Assembly (NCBI RefSeq): GCF_004327285.1
Contig: NZ_QJUI01000009.1
Span: 124,001 to 188,000, forward strand
DNA from: Phytopseudomonas daroniae
GTDB lineage: Bacteria > Pseudomonadota > Gammaproteobacteria > Pseudomonadales > Pseudomonadaceae
Direction of reading: 5' to 3'
DNA length: 64,000 nucleotides
Below are positions 44,810 through 53,528 of the stretch, in pieces. The notes beneath the pieces are model-generated. The model was not told the origin of the DNA, ran no database searches, and was given only the letters and a program-made list of their open reading frames with translations. Position numbers and translations under genes: made by a program. Position 1 is the stretch's first letter. The number at the start of each line of letters is the position of its first letter.

Positions 44810-45778
44810 ATGAATAACCGCAAGCTCAACGCCTACCTTTCCCAATCTGACATTGCCCTTCAGATCGAGTCACTCGTCCTAGCTATCGAACACAGCGACA
44901 CACCTGCATTCCGCATCACACAGAGCCGTTCAGGTTGCGAGCGTATCGAAGCGACCAGGCTCTCCCGCTACTTCACCCATATCAAGCAGATGGTCGACCT
45001 GTTCGATGACAGAGTGGAGTACAGCTACAGCGAGCAACTGCAAGCGTTCAGGGAGGCCTGTCAGGATATCGGTCTTGAGCTTCATTCCGATGGGCCTGTC
45101 TGCCTGGATGAGCGGGGCGCGGGTTGGCTCAGTCATCACCACAGCATGAACGTCCTCGTCGCAAGGATCTGTCAGCTGACCCGGCAGCAGTGGTATCGGC
45201 GTAGGGCTAAGGATCGTCGTGATTTGGCCAAGCAGCAGGAGAGGGAGATCACTGAGTACACGGAAGCTGTGACGAGCTGGTACTCCCGCACCACGATCAT
45301 CCGGGTCAATCTCTATTACCGTCCTGAAGCCCAGGCCAGGCTACGAATCGAGCATGTCTTCGATGATCTAGACGCTCTAATTGCTAAACACAGCCGCCAT
45401 TCGATTTTCGAGCACCTCATCGGCTACACCTACTCAGTGGAGCAGGGGGATCGCAATGACGGGCAGGGCTATCACATCCATGCTGCCTACTTCTTCAATG
45501 GCAACGTGGTGTGCCGGGATGTCTGGAAGGCGATTGAGATCAGCGAGCTGTGGGAGGAGATCACGCGTGGTCAGGGCTATGCCCATAGCTGCAACCACGA
45601 CAAGGAGGGGTATGGCGATAGGCGCGGAATCGGCCTTATCCAGAGGGATGATCAGTCGATACGGCCTAATGTGCACAAGGCGATGAAGTATCTGGTCAAG
45701 GATGGTCAGTGCCTACGCCTGAAGCCTGCAGGGAAGCGCTGCCTGCGTAAGGGGGCTCTGAGTCATGCTCGTCGGTGA
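44810..45778 (+). CDS. Inovirus Gp2/YagK-YfjJ-type replication-related protein
   Basis: A 322-residue protein of the Inovirus_Gp2 type. The HxH motif in GQGYHIHAAYFFNG resembles the HUH metal site of rolling-circle initiators, and GYAHSCNHDKEGYGDRRGIGLIQRDD, KAMKYLVKDGQCLRLKPAGKR are family hallmarks. The N-terminal half is helical and charged. It probably replicates the element or is a remnant of a satellite phage. It follows the AlpA regulator. Confidence 0.88.
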   Translation: MNNRKLNAYLSQSDIALQIESLVLAIEHSDTPAFRITQSRSGCERIEATRLSRYFTHIKQMVDLFDDRVEYSYSEQLQAFREACQDIGLELHSDGPVCLDERGAGWLSHHHSMNVLVARICQLTRQQWYRRRAKDRRDLAKQQEREITEYTEAVTSWYSRTTIIRVNLYYRPEAQARLRIEHVFDDLDALIAKHSRHSIFEHLIGYTYSVEQGDRNDGQGYHIHAAYFFNGNVVCRDVWKAIEISELWEEITRGQGYAHSCNHDKEGYGDRRGIGLIQRDDQSIRPNVHKAMKYLVKDGQCLRLKPAGKRCLRKGALSHARR

Positions 45779-45980
45779 TGGCTGCTTAGATGTCCGCTGA
45801 GGTCCCCAGGCGCGCGCGTACCCGGTGCTCCTGGGATCGTGGGCATCGGCTGACGCTTCGGTGTCTCTGAAGAGCAAGTTTTAAGGCGCGAAGGTGAAAT
45901 GGCTTGCGCCTACGGTAAAAAAAACCATAATGGCTACTTATGAATAGTTTTGAACACAATTAGCCGTCGGAATTTAAGAA

Positions 45981-47090
45981 GTGATTGAAGCAAACCTTAC
46001 CCTTAAAGAGGTCGCGGCCTACCTAAAAGTCTCCCTGAGCACAGTGCGCCGTCTCATCCGTAACGGAGAGCTCCAGTCGTTTCGCATCGGTACGCAAGGC
46101 CAGGTCCGTGTGCCGGAAAGTGCCGTCAAGCGGATGTGCGGTGCTGAAGTTGCTGAGCCGGTGCTATCACGAGAGCTTGAGAATTCTGCGAAGTCTTCGA
46201 TTGCTGTTGTCGACGCGCAAGCCGAGGTTAGGATCCTAAGCGGATCGACGCGAGAAGAACTGCGCTGGAGCATCCTTCATGCTGACGTGAACGCCGCGGC
46301 GGCCAAACTGCCTGCCGAGAGCGTCAACTGCGTGGTGACCAGTCCCCCATACTACTGGCAGCGCGACTACGAAGTAGGCGGGCAGATTGGGCACGAACCG
46401 ACTATCGAGGGATACGTCGATGCGCTGGTCGAGGTGTTCTCGAAAATCAAGAAGTCGCTCACTCCTGACGGCACGCTGTTCCTGAACCTTGGCGACACGT
46501 ATTACTCGGCCAAGGGCAAGCCCCACGGCACCGATGAGAAACATAAGGGCCGCAACATGATGCGCAAGCATCTGCGGGCAGTCGACGGCCCAGGTTTAGG
46601 TCTGCCGCGTAAGTCGCTCATTGGTATCCCTTGGCGAGTCGCGCTTGCCATGCAGGATGACGGGTGGACGCTCCGCAGTTCTATCATTTGGCAGCGCCCA
46701 GCAACCCTGCCTGAGCCGACTGCACGCGACCGGCCGTGGCGCACGCACGAGAATATCTTTGTCTTCTCAAAAGGGCCGAAGTATTACTTCAACCGCAATG
46801 CACTGCAGGGCGAAGAGGACATCTGGAAAATCATCGCCAGACCAGAAAACCCCGGCTCCCACTTCGCTCCGTATCCTCGTGAGCTCGTTGACCGTTGCCT
46901 TGCCTGTGGCTGTCCCGAGGGTGGAACTGTGCTCGATCCATTTGTAGGGTCGGGGACTACTATTGTCAGTGCCTTAGCCAGCGGGCGTCATGGGGTAGGC
47001 ATCGAGCTCAAGCCGGAGTACGCAGAATTCGCCGCTAAGCGAATCAAGAAGGAGTTCGGAGAACTCGCGACGGCGAAGGACTCTGCATGA
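45981..47090 (+). CDS. DNA methyltransferase with N-terminal helix-turn-helix
   Basis: A 369-residue protein starting at GTG 45981. Residues 5-52 (LTLKEVAAYLKVSLSTVRRLIRNGELQSFRIG...VRVPESAV) form an excisionase-type helix-turn-helix. The methyltransferase follows with motif IV TSPPYYW near 114 before motif I DPFVGSGTT near 317, the order of beta-class N4-cytosine/N6-adenine enzymes. The fusion could let it regulate its own locus. Its stop overlaps the nuclease start (ATGA). It likely protects host DNA from the adjacent nuclease. Confidence 0.9.
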   Translation: MIEANLTLKEVAAYLKVSLSTVRRLIRNGELQSFRIGTQGQVRVPESAVKRMCGAEVAEPVLSRELENSAKSSIAVVDAQAEVRILSGSTREELRWSILHADVNAAAAKLPAESVNCVVTSPPYYWQRDYEVGGQIGHEPTIEGYVDALVEVFSKIKKSLTPDGTLFLNLGDTYYSAKGKPHGTDEKHKGRNMMRKHLRAVDGPGLGLPRKSLIGIPWRVALAMQDDGWTLRSSIIWQRPATLPEPTARDRPWRTHENIFVFSKGPKYYFNRNALQGEEDIWKIIARPENPGSHFAPYPRELVDRCLACGCPEGGTVLDPFVGSGTTIVSALASGRHGVGIELKPEYAEFAAKRIKKEFGELATAKDSA

Positions 47091-48586
47091 CGCAGCCGGT
47101 CTCAGTCCGCCTTGAACAGGCTGGGATTTCGATGGAGCTGTCTCCAGGCGTCGGTGATGTCGAGTTGCGCGAAGGCACGGTCTTCGGGTCCGTGATGGCT
47201 TCGAGCCGTCCAATTGTCCAGCTCGACGACGTGCCCCTTCCCATTTCATGGCATCAAAGCGCCAAGCTGGCGGTTTGGAGCACGGACCTGACAAACCAAG
47301 TCGGCTTCCATCGCCTGAGCATACAGGTGGCCGGCGCGACGCACATCTACGATTTCCGGACCAGCACCGCCAAAGCGACGTGGGACGAGGTCCGTTCGAT
47401 GGCCGAGGTGTGCGCGAGCTCTTACTTCGGATACCGCCGACAGTTTGCCTACATGGCTGCCAACGGGACGACGCGAAAAGTCCGTCTCCCTCAGATTCAC
47501 TACGCCTGGCTGCGGGACCGGCTGCCGGAGATTGAGCGTCTGGTTCGCTCTATCAACGACCGTCCGGCCGTGTCCAGTGTGAGGACCACCGAGGTGTCGC
47601 AGCGTAGCAAAGGCCTGTCGGTGGCTCAGACGAGTCGGCTGCTGCGAGAGAAGCACCATCTTCTTGAGCGTGCGGATGGCGGTCCCATCCAAGTCGGTGG
47701 CGCCAGCTACTGGCCGTCTCGCGTTGCCGTGCATGCAAGGGAGCGGGAAAAGCAGATCGAAGAGCATGTGCAGATTGCGGCGTTTCTGCAGGTGCTAGCG
47801 ACGCAGTGCGTAGACCTGGCGACATTAGTTGCGCCGGCGGTGAGGGCCGAGGTTCAGGGGTTCGCCGAGCTCTTGAAGTTGCTTCGTTCTTTGCCTGTGT
47901 TTAGGAACCTCCTTGTGCGGCCAGGCGCTAAGCCCACCACAGTACTACCGAGTACCACTCAGCGAAGCGATAAGCGGTATGGTCGCATGCGTGACCTCCA
48001 TGCCGAGTATGGGGCAGACATCGCGGACAGTACGGACTTTACCAGGTCGATTCGTGCGAACGTCAAAGACGTGTGGGAGGTGTATCAGACGTTCGTGGCC
48101 CACGTGGTCGGCAACGCCCTCGGTCTCGCATACTCATCCCCCGACAAAGACCTGCGCAAACGATCACCACATGGGTGGTCCATGAGCTCTGACGAGTGGA
48201 GGCTCTTTTTCGACACCAAGCCGCCGACCGACGTTCTAAGCTCTTGGCGCGATGCCGCAGGCAGGCCCGCAGACGAGCGGCCAGATGTCCTATTGGTTGG
48301 CGCTGCCGGCTCAGTGGTAGTGCTCGACGCGAAGTTCAAAGTCGACGCGCGAGTGACTCGTGCCACTCAGCCCGATCTATTCGAGATGCAGGGCTACCTG
48401 AACAGCTTCGCGGCGAAGTCGGGCGGCATCATCTTTCCAGGCCCGGCGCCGGCCGCCAACCTGATTGCCGCTGAGGGTAACTCGCTGTTGGAACTGCCGA
48501 TTCGGGCCGCTCACTTTGCAGAGGCCGGTGGGGCAGAAGCCGTTCACCTTTATGTGCGCAATGCCTTAAAGCTGGTCAGTACTTGA
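47087..48586 (+). CDS. DUF2357/McrC-like PD-(D/E)XK nuclease
   Basis: A 499-residue protein. The C-terminal part carries a PD-(D/E)XK core, RPDVLLVG...SVVVLDAKFKV (PD, then D-x-K), preceded by VWEVYQTFVAHVVGNALGLAY as in DUF2357 and McrC-type restriction subunits. The N-terminal half is a probable recognition domain with no motif I know. It overlaps the methyltransferase by 4 nt, and its 3' end overlaps the convergent McrB-like gene by 11 nt. It is likely the cutting subunit. Confidence 0.82.
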   Translation: MTQPVSVRLEQAGISMELSPGVGDVELREGTVFGSVMASSRPIVQLDDVPLPISWHQSAKLAVWSTDLTNQVGFHRLSIQVAGATHIYDFRTSTAKATWDEVRSMAEVCASSYFGYRRQFAYMAANGTTRKVRLPQIHYAWLRDRLPEIERLVRSINDRPAVSSVRTTEVSQRSKGLSVAQTSRLLREKHHLLERADGGPIQVGGASYWPSRVAVHAREREKQIEEHVQIAAFLQVLATQCVDLATLVAPAVRAEVQGFAELLKLLRSLPVFRNLLVRPGAKPTTVLPSTTQRSDKRYGRMRDLHAEYGADIADSTDFTRSIRANVKDVWEVYQTFVAHVVGNALGLAYSSPDKDLRKRSPHGWSMSSDEWRLFFDTKPPTDVLSSWRDAAGRPADERPDVLLVGAAGSVVVLDAKFKVDARVTRATQPDLFEMQGYLNSFAAKSGGIIFPGPAPAANLIAAEGNSLLELPIRAAHFAEAGGAEAVHLYVRNALKLVST

Positions 48587-50294
48587 ACAGGACATGGCCG
48601 GTTCCCAGGTCTTTGGTGCGCAGGAGTGCCTCCAGCGCGGCTGTGGCTACGGCGAAGTCTCCGGTCCCAGCGTCGGCGTTCGCGGTGAAAGCAAGCAGTT
48701 CTTCGCAGACGGTACTGGACCCGCTCAACTGCGGAACGACTTTCTGGGCAATTTGCTCGCTCAGCGCAGCCCGCCATGGTCGGCCGGACATCGCCACGTA
48801 GTCGAGAACGTCCTGGATGACGCCGAATGTAAGCGACGTCGAGTCGCTGCCGGCGCATGCTTTGCAAATGTTCCACAGCAAGTCACCGAACCCTGCGGAG
48901 CGCACATCCGAGTCTGCAGTCAGGGCGGTGGTCAGCCGTTGCGAGCGGAAGCTGTCGAAAACACTCCCGAGGCCGTCTCGGGTCCTCTTGTCGACGCGTG
49001 CTTTGGTTTGCTTCAGCATGTCGACGCAAGCTTGGTCGAACTTCGGTCGGTCGTTGCTCGCAACTAGGTCCCCAAGCGCGTTCGGCATCTCGATGATGTT
49101 CGCGCGCCTTTTGACAGGGCTGCTGAGGGGCGCGCGGGTTGACTCTTCGAGGAAAGAGTTCACTGTGCCGACCACGAACGCGTCTGGCGGAAACTGGCTC
49201 GGCGAACCATGACCTGGCAGCTCGACCTTCGCATCGCTCTCGATTGCGGGAAGCAAGCGCGCTAGGTAGTGGTCAACCTGACCGAGGTTCATCTCGTCCA
49301 GCAGCACCACGTAGATGTCACGCGGGCGCTCGGACAGGAACAGCTTGCGGCTAAGTTCCGTGGCTGCCAGGCCGCCTGAAATCTTCTCGTACCCCAGAGC
49401 GTCTGCCTCGGAGAAATCGCTACCCACACTGACGTCAATGAGCGAGACCGCGTTTGCAAAGAACGTGTTCAAGCCTTCTGTGAAGGCTCGCACGAAGGCG
49501 GTCTTACCCGTCCCGGGGCGACCGGCTAACACGACGAATCGCTGGGCGATCAGCGCGCCGTAGAAGCCGTGTACGAACCCGGCTGGTAGCGTCAGCCCTT
49601 CCACCCGGGTTACGTGATGCTCGATGTGCTGTAGGAGGTCAGCCTCCGTGCGTCCCAGCATTGACGGTCCGGGCGGCACGCCATGAATCAGTTGCGCCAG
49701 TTCCTCCTCAGTGATGGCTACGGGCGAGAAGTACTGTGCGACTGGCGGGCGAGACACGTCGAAGAGCCTGGCGTACTCGTCGTCGTTGATGTTGAACTCA
49801 GTCCGGAACTTGGTTTCGACATCATCGAGCGAGCTAGGCAGGTCCTCGTGGCGATACAGCCAGGCGGCCAAGTCGAATACCGGAATCCGCAGCTTCAGGC
49901 CCCCGGAGCCGTCCGGTAGCAGACCTTCGAGTTTGTCCAGATAGTCCGCCGTGAACTCCCAATCCCTATTGGTTGGTCGCTCAAGAGCTTCGCGGTAGTT
50001 GTCCGTTGTACGAGCACGCTGCAGTGTGCCCCCGGAATACTTAGAGTTCTTCCAGTACCAAGAGTCGGGGTCTTTGCGACCAAAGGGCACGCAATATGGC
50101 TTGTCCGGTGGTGCGCCGGCGGGAGCGAAGTATTGGCGTAGCAAGGCCTCCTCTTGGGTCCCTCCCCACCCCGTCGCAGTCCCAACGCCTACGCCAGTCT
50201 TCTTCATCGACAGGAAGGTGACGCCATAGAAGGCGTGAAACGGCTGCAGTTTATTGAGTGACCGAGCCAACTGACCGACGGAAATGAACGCCAA
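48576..50294 (-). CDS. McrB-like AAA+ ATPase/GTPase, restriction subunit
   Basis: A 572-residue AAA+ protein. Walker A is GRPGTGKT and Walker B is IYVVLLDEMNLGQVD, the LDEMN form of McrB; VGTVNSFLEEST is sensor 1 and PVKRRANIIEMP the arginine-finger region. The N-terminal about 200 residues (YGVTFLSMKKTGVGVG, YWKNSKYSGGTL) may recognise DNA. It would drive the nuclease by NTP-powered translocation. Unusually it lies convergent to its partner rather than in one operon. Confidence 0.88.
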   Translation of the reverse strand: MAFISVGQLARSLNKLQPFHAFYGVTFLSMKKTGVGVGTATGWGGTQEEALLRQYFAPAGAPPDKPYCVPFGRKDPDSWYWKNSKYSGGTLQRARTTDNYREALERPTNRDWEFTADYLDKLEGLLPDGSGGLKLRIPVFDLAAWLYRHEDLPSSLDDVETKFRTEFNINDDEYARLFDVSRPPVAQYFSPVAITEEELAQLIHGVPPGPSMLGRTEADLLQHIEHHVTRVEGLTLPAGFVHGFYGALIAQRFVVLAGRPGTGKTAFVRAFTEGLNTFFANAVSLIDVSVGSDFSEADALGYEKISGGLAATELSRKLFLSERPRDIYVVLLDEMNLGQVDHYLARLLPAIESDAKVELPGHGSPSQFPPDAFVVGTVNSFLEESTRAPLSSPVKRRANIIEMPNALGDLVASNDRPKFDQACVDMLKQTKARVDKRTRDGLGSVFDSFRSQRLTTALTADSDVRSAGFGDLLWNICKACAGSDSTSLTFGVIQDVLDYVAMSGRPWRAALSEQIAQKVVPQLSGSSTVCEELLAFTANADAGTGDFAVATAALEALLRTKDLGTGHVLFKY

Positions 50295-50436
50295 GACTTA
50301 CCCCCTCCTCTCATGAACCATTTTATTTGAGATTGGATTCTACTGACACGCTGAACGAATCGCTATTCGACAGTGACCGTCCACTAGGCGAGTTTGGCGT
50401 TGACCGCCATTCCGGCATACGTTCGGCAAGAGCGCG

Positions 50437-50547
50437 GCGGGTGGCGGGGCATTCAAATACAGTCAGCCGCTGACCAGGAACCGGGTCAACATGAGCCTGG
50501 GTACATATCCAGACGATTCTCTGGCGCAGGTTCGCAGACGAGCCGTC
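50437..50547 (+). pseudogene. N-terminal fragment of a DUF4102-type integrase
   Basis: The frame reads GGGAFKYSQPLTRNRVNM followed by SLGTYPDDSLAQVRRRAV, the conserved N-terminal DUF4102 arm-binding domain of island integrases (compare RINMGLGAYPELSLAQARKM in the intact integrase here). Only this segment remains. It marks an older integration within the island. Confidence 0.8.
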
Positions 50548-50639
50548 TTCAACGGTTGCAATCGACCCAAAGTAGCCGCTCAAAAGTATCTAGGAAAGCC
50601 GGAGCGATTCAGGGGGCCGTTCGAAGGGGAACAAAAAAT

Positions 50640-50663
50640 AAAGGGGGATCGAAGTCCCCCTTT
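50640..50663 (+). terminator. Hairpin terminator
   Basis: AAAGGGGGA-TCGAAG-TCCCCCTTT followed by ATTGGTTTGG; a typical rho-independent structure downstream of the integrase remnant. Confidence 0.7.
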
Positions 50664-50687
50664 ATTGGTTTGGTGGCCTGAGCCTAC

Positions 50688-50870
50688 GGAAGTGTTGAGC
50701 GTCTGGTTGAGCTTGAGTGTGGGACGGCCGACCTGCTGACAGAGGGGAGTTCTCTGCCTGCAGATCAGGCGCGTAGGCTACAGAGCCTGCTGAGTTCGCT
50801 GAGCGCAGAGGGTCGGCTACTGGTGCTGGAGATTGTGGAGCGCCTGGTCGAAAGGCTTGCCCGCAACTGA
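50688..50870 (+). pseudogene. 3' fragment of an unrecognised gene
   Basis: A 60-codon frame without any ATG or plausible start reads SVERLVELECGTADLLTEGS, ADQARRLQSLLSSLSAEGR and LLVLEIVERLVERLARN. It is helical and leucine-rich, clearly coding in style, but an in-frame stop lies just upstream. It is probably the end of a truncated island gene. I do not recognise the family. Confidence 0.4.
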
Positions 50871-50880
50871 GCGCGAGATT

Positions 50881-51162
50881 TCACTCTGCGCCCTCGTTGA
50901 AGCGCGCCCCACAACGTAGGCATAGACACTCAAAGCCTGCGAAGTGAAAGCGTCCGACATCCTCAGCTGCACGCAGTGCCGATGGGTAAGAGGGAAGAAT
51001 CTCCTTTAACCCATTGGTAAGCGCATCGTAGCTATCCTCCATCGGAGCGCGCCGTGCGCCCTGGATTGCTCCGTCGACCAGCCCCAGAAGCAATGCAAGA
51101 CCCTTGGCTGCTTCGCACGTGATGACGGCCCTGGACTCGCAGATCAAACAGTTTTGACTCAT
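50881..51162 (-). CDS. Small zinc-ribbon-like island protein
   Basis: A 93-residue protein with a terminal pair of Cys motifs, CLICES (residues 5-10) and CLCLRCGARFNEGAE at the end, which could join to form a zinc ribbon around a helical middle (GLALLLGLVDGAIQGAR). The ends resemble those of the 109-residue protein at 54593, also in this island. Function unknown. It lies in the same direction as the recombination genes. Confidence 0.75.
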   Translation of the reverse strand: MSQNCLICESRAVITCEAAKGLALLLGLVDGAIQGARRAPMEDSYDALTNGLKEILPSYPSALRAAEDVGRFHFAGFECLCLRCGARFNEGAE

Positions 51163-51216
51163 TTTGATTCTCCCAATTGGATAGTCGTTGACCCCTTGCT
51201 GATCGGCATGGCCGTA

Positions 51217-51423
51217 TCACTGCGCTGAATAGGTGTTTGCTTTGGTTTGGACCGGCTTGCGAAAGGCTTTCAGCAGCTTGCTGAGGAGCCAGCAGGCCAG
51301 AACCACCGCGACCAGCAGTGGTGGAAAGTGCAGCATCAGCAGAACGCTGATAACCAGCGCGCCTGCTGCAGCCAACGCGCCGATAAAGGTGAATAGGCAC
51401 AGCAAAAATCTCAGTAGAGTCAT
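51217..51423 (-). CDS. Small membrane protein
   Basis: A 68-residue protein with two adjoining hydrophobic helices (LLRFLLCLFTFIGALAAAGA, then VISVLLMLHFPPLLVAVVLACWLL) and a basic tail. No family is recognised. It is a typical small accessory gene of this kind of island module. Confidence 0.65.
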   Translation of the reverse strand: MTLLRFLLCLFTFIGALAAAGALVISVLLMLHFPPLLVAVVLACWLLSKLLKAFRKPVQTKANTYSAQ

Positions 51424-51465
51424 GTTGAGTCTCCGAAGGCGTGCCCGGAGTGGACAGGCAAAGGG

Positions 51466-52358
51466 TTAGTGGGTTTGGGCGGCAAGCACTTCCAGCTTGC
51501 CTGCCAGCGAGCTGGCCGCATGCGCAGCTGTGTCGCCCTGGTTTTCGGGCACCCGGTCCGGGTTGGCGAAGAACTCCTCAACGATGGCGCTGACATCCTC
51601 CTCGCTGTCTTCGAACGCGCCGTTGCCAAAGCCGCGGCGTGCTGCTTCATCCAACGCGGCCTGATTGAAGCCGGCAGCCTGACGCCGCGAATCGAGTTCA
51701 CTGGCTGTCACCAGTGCTTCAGTCATGTCCATGCCGCCGCGTACCGTCAGGTCGGCGTAGAAGATCGGAGTGCCATGGCTCTGGCGTGTCGACTTGCCAC
51801 GCAGGCGCAGTTCCAGCGGCAGGCATGCCAGGCGGTTGCCCGAAATGGCCTGAAAGTAGTGCAATCGTGCAGCAAGGGTGCGGATGCTGTTGAAACCCGT
51901 GGTGCGGAACACAAGCTGCCCAGTGGATCGTCATCGCCAACGACCACATTCAGTCGGCCATAGGGCTTGCAGGCACCGCCCTTGGCCAGCGGACAGGCAT
52001 CCGGTGAGGGGCAAGGCAGTGACTGCATACCTTCCTGGGTAATTCGCTTGCAGGTTTCGCCATTACCCACGCACAGCGGTCGCCCAGATTGGCGGTCGAA
52101 TAACGTGTAGTCAGCGCGAAAGTTCAACTCCGGTTCGTTGAATAGCAGGCGTACCGGGATGCTGCGGAGCTTGTCGTCCTTACCCTGGCGCAGCTCGTCG
52201 TTGAGCGGATGTAGCAGCCATCCGTCTTTGCCTTGCACCTGTGAAGTGATGGTGAATTGATCATCCTTTTCCGGCAGGCGTTTGCCGTTCTTTTCGATGA
52301 CCTTACCGATAGAAATCCGCCCGAGTACCGGCGGGGTGATAGCCAGACCTTTGAGCAT
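51466..52358 (-). pseudogene. Hydrolase/metal-binding-type island gene with a frameshift
   Basis: Two adjoining frames make one protein of about 297 residues: MLKGLAITPPVLGRISIGKV to VVVGDDDPLGS in the first, then VFRTTGFNSIRTLAARLHYF to GKLEVLAAQTH in the second. A single missing base near 51908-51912 (between GGCAGC and TTGTGTTCC on the minus strand) splits them; restoring one T or C joins them. The Cys-rich CVGNGETCKRITQEGMQ with PCPSPDACPLAKGGAC could bind metal. It is often found next to YqaJ and DUF932 genes. Real mutation or sequencing error is undecided. Confidence 0.8.
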
Positions 52359-52448
52359 GGTGGTTCTCCTGCAAACGAAAAAAGGCTAGCCACGCAGCGT
52401 TAACTGCATGGACTGGCCAAGGGGAGGGATTGGTTGGGGTTAGGGGCA

Positions 52449-53450
52449 TCAGCCGATCAGGAAGCGTCGGCTGCCTTGTTTGAGCTTGGTGTAGCGAATC
52501 TGCAGGTAGGGTTTGTCCTTCAGCATGCGTTCAACATCGAGCACGTTGCTGTCTTTGGACTTCTTCCAGCTGATAAAGCCGTGACTGAACTCCGCGCGGG
52601 TGGCATCGCCCATGGCCTGTTGCAGCATCTGTTTGAGCTGGGCTTCGCGCGTTTCCTTCTCGTTGATTGATTGGCGCACCGCCTTGAGCTCCAGGTAGGC
52701 TGCAGCTAAACCGGCACGGCCGCTGAAGTCGATGATCTGGCCGTTGTCCTCCGGGTAGAGTGCGCGCAGTGCCATTTCAGCCGAGGCTGAGCCATCAGCC
52801 GGCGGTGGCGTGTCGGTCTCGACGTAGCGCCAGAACTTACGCTCCAGCTCGATCAGGCGAGCAATCATCTGCTCGTCCCGCTCGATGCGGTGGATCTCCA
52901 GCGTCTGGCCACCGAGCAGTACCGCGACATCTGCAGCCTGCTTGCCGGTGACGGCGAGCTGATGCATTACTTGTAGTTGCACATACTCGGGCACGCCTTC
53001 TTTCCAAAGGCGTGCGCCGTTTATGCCGGCTGTTTTGCATTCAAGGATCTGCACATCGTCAGCACCAATGACCTCGCGGTCGATGTTGGCCAGCATCCAC
53101 GGCAGCTCAGGATCAGGGTGTTGCAGCACAGCGTTGATGCGCCGCACCTTGTTCTTCGTGCGTTTGCTGTAATGCCAGGCTACGACTGGTTCCAGCACAT
53201 TGCCCCAGTACATCGGGCTTTCTTCGTCGTGGGGATCTGCTTTGGGCAATGTGGTGTCACGCCCGGTTTTCTCCATCCATAGTTCGAGCTGAGATTTATA
53301 GGGATTGAGGCCAACGGCCGCGCCTGCATCAGAACTGCCGATGCCCTGCTTGCGCACCGCCAACCAGTCTTCACGCGGTAGTTCCTTGGTACTGATCAAG
53401 CGCAGCGCTGGGCGCGACTTACTGGTGCTGCTCAACGGAGTAGCTGTCAT
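52449..53450 (-). CDS. YqaJ-family recombinase/exonuclease
   Basis: A 333-residue protein: DWLAVRKQGIGSSDAGAAVGLNPYKSQLELWMEKTG is the YqaJ signature, and ANIDREVIGADDVQILECKTAG provides the D...ExK nuclease residues. YqaJ proteins are lambda-exonuclease-like and work with a single-strand annealing partner in phage or island recombination. The ATG at 53450 follows AAGGTG. A DUF932 gene lies 78 nt upstream. Confidence 0.93.
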   Translation of the reverse strand: MTATPLSSTSKSRPALRLISTKELPREDWLAVRKQGIGSSDAGAAVGLNPYKSQLELWMEKTGRDTTLPKADPHDEESPMYWGNVLEPVVAWHYSKRTKNKVRRINAVLQHPDPELPWMLANIDREVIGADDVQILECKTAGINGARLWKEGVPEYVQLQVMHQLAVTGKQAADVAVLLGGQTLEIHRIERDEQMIARLIELERKFWRYVETDTPPPADGSASAEMALRALYPEDNGQIIDFSGRAGLAAAYLELKAVRQSINEKETREAQLKQMLQQAMGDATRAEFSHGFISWKKSKDSNVLDVERMLKDKPYLQIRYTKLKQGSRRFLIG

Positions 53451-53528
53451 AGCGTTCACCTTGCGGAAATAGAAACGCCCGATCAGCAACTAGGCTGACC
53501 GGGCGTTATGGGGTGGGTAAGTAAGCGG

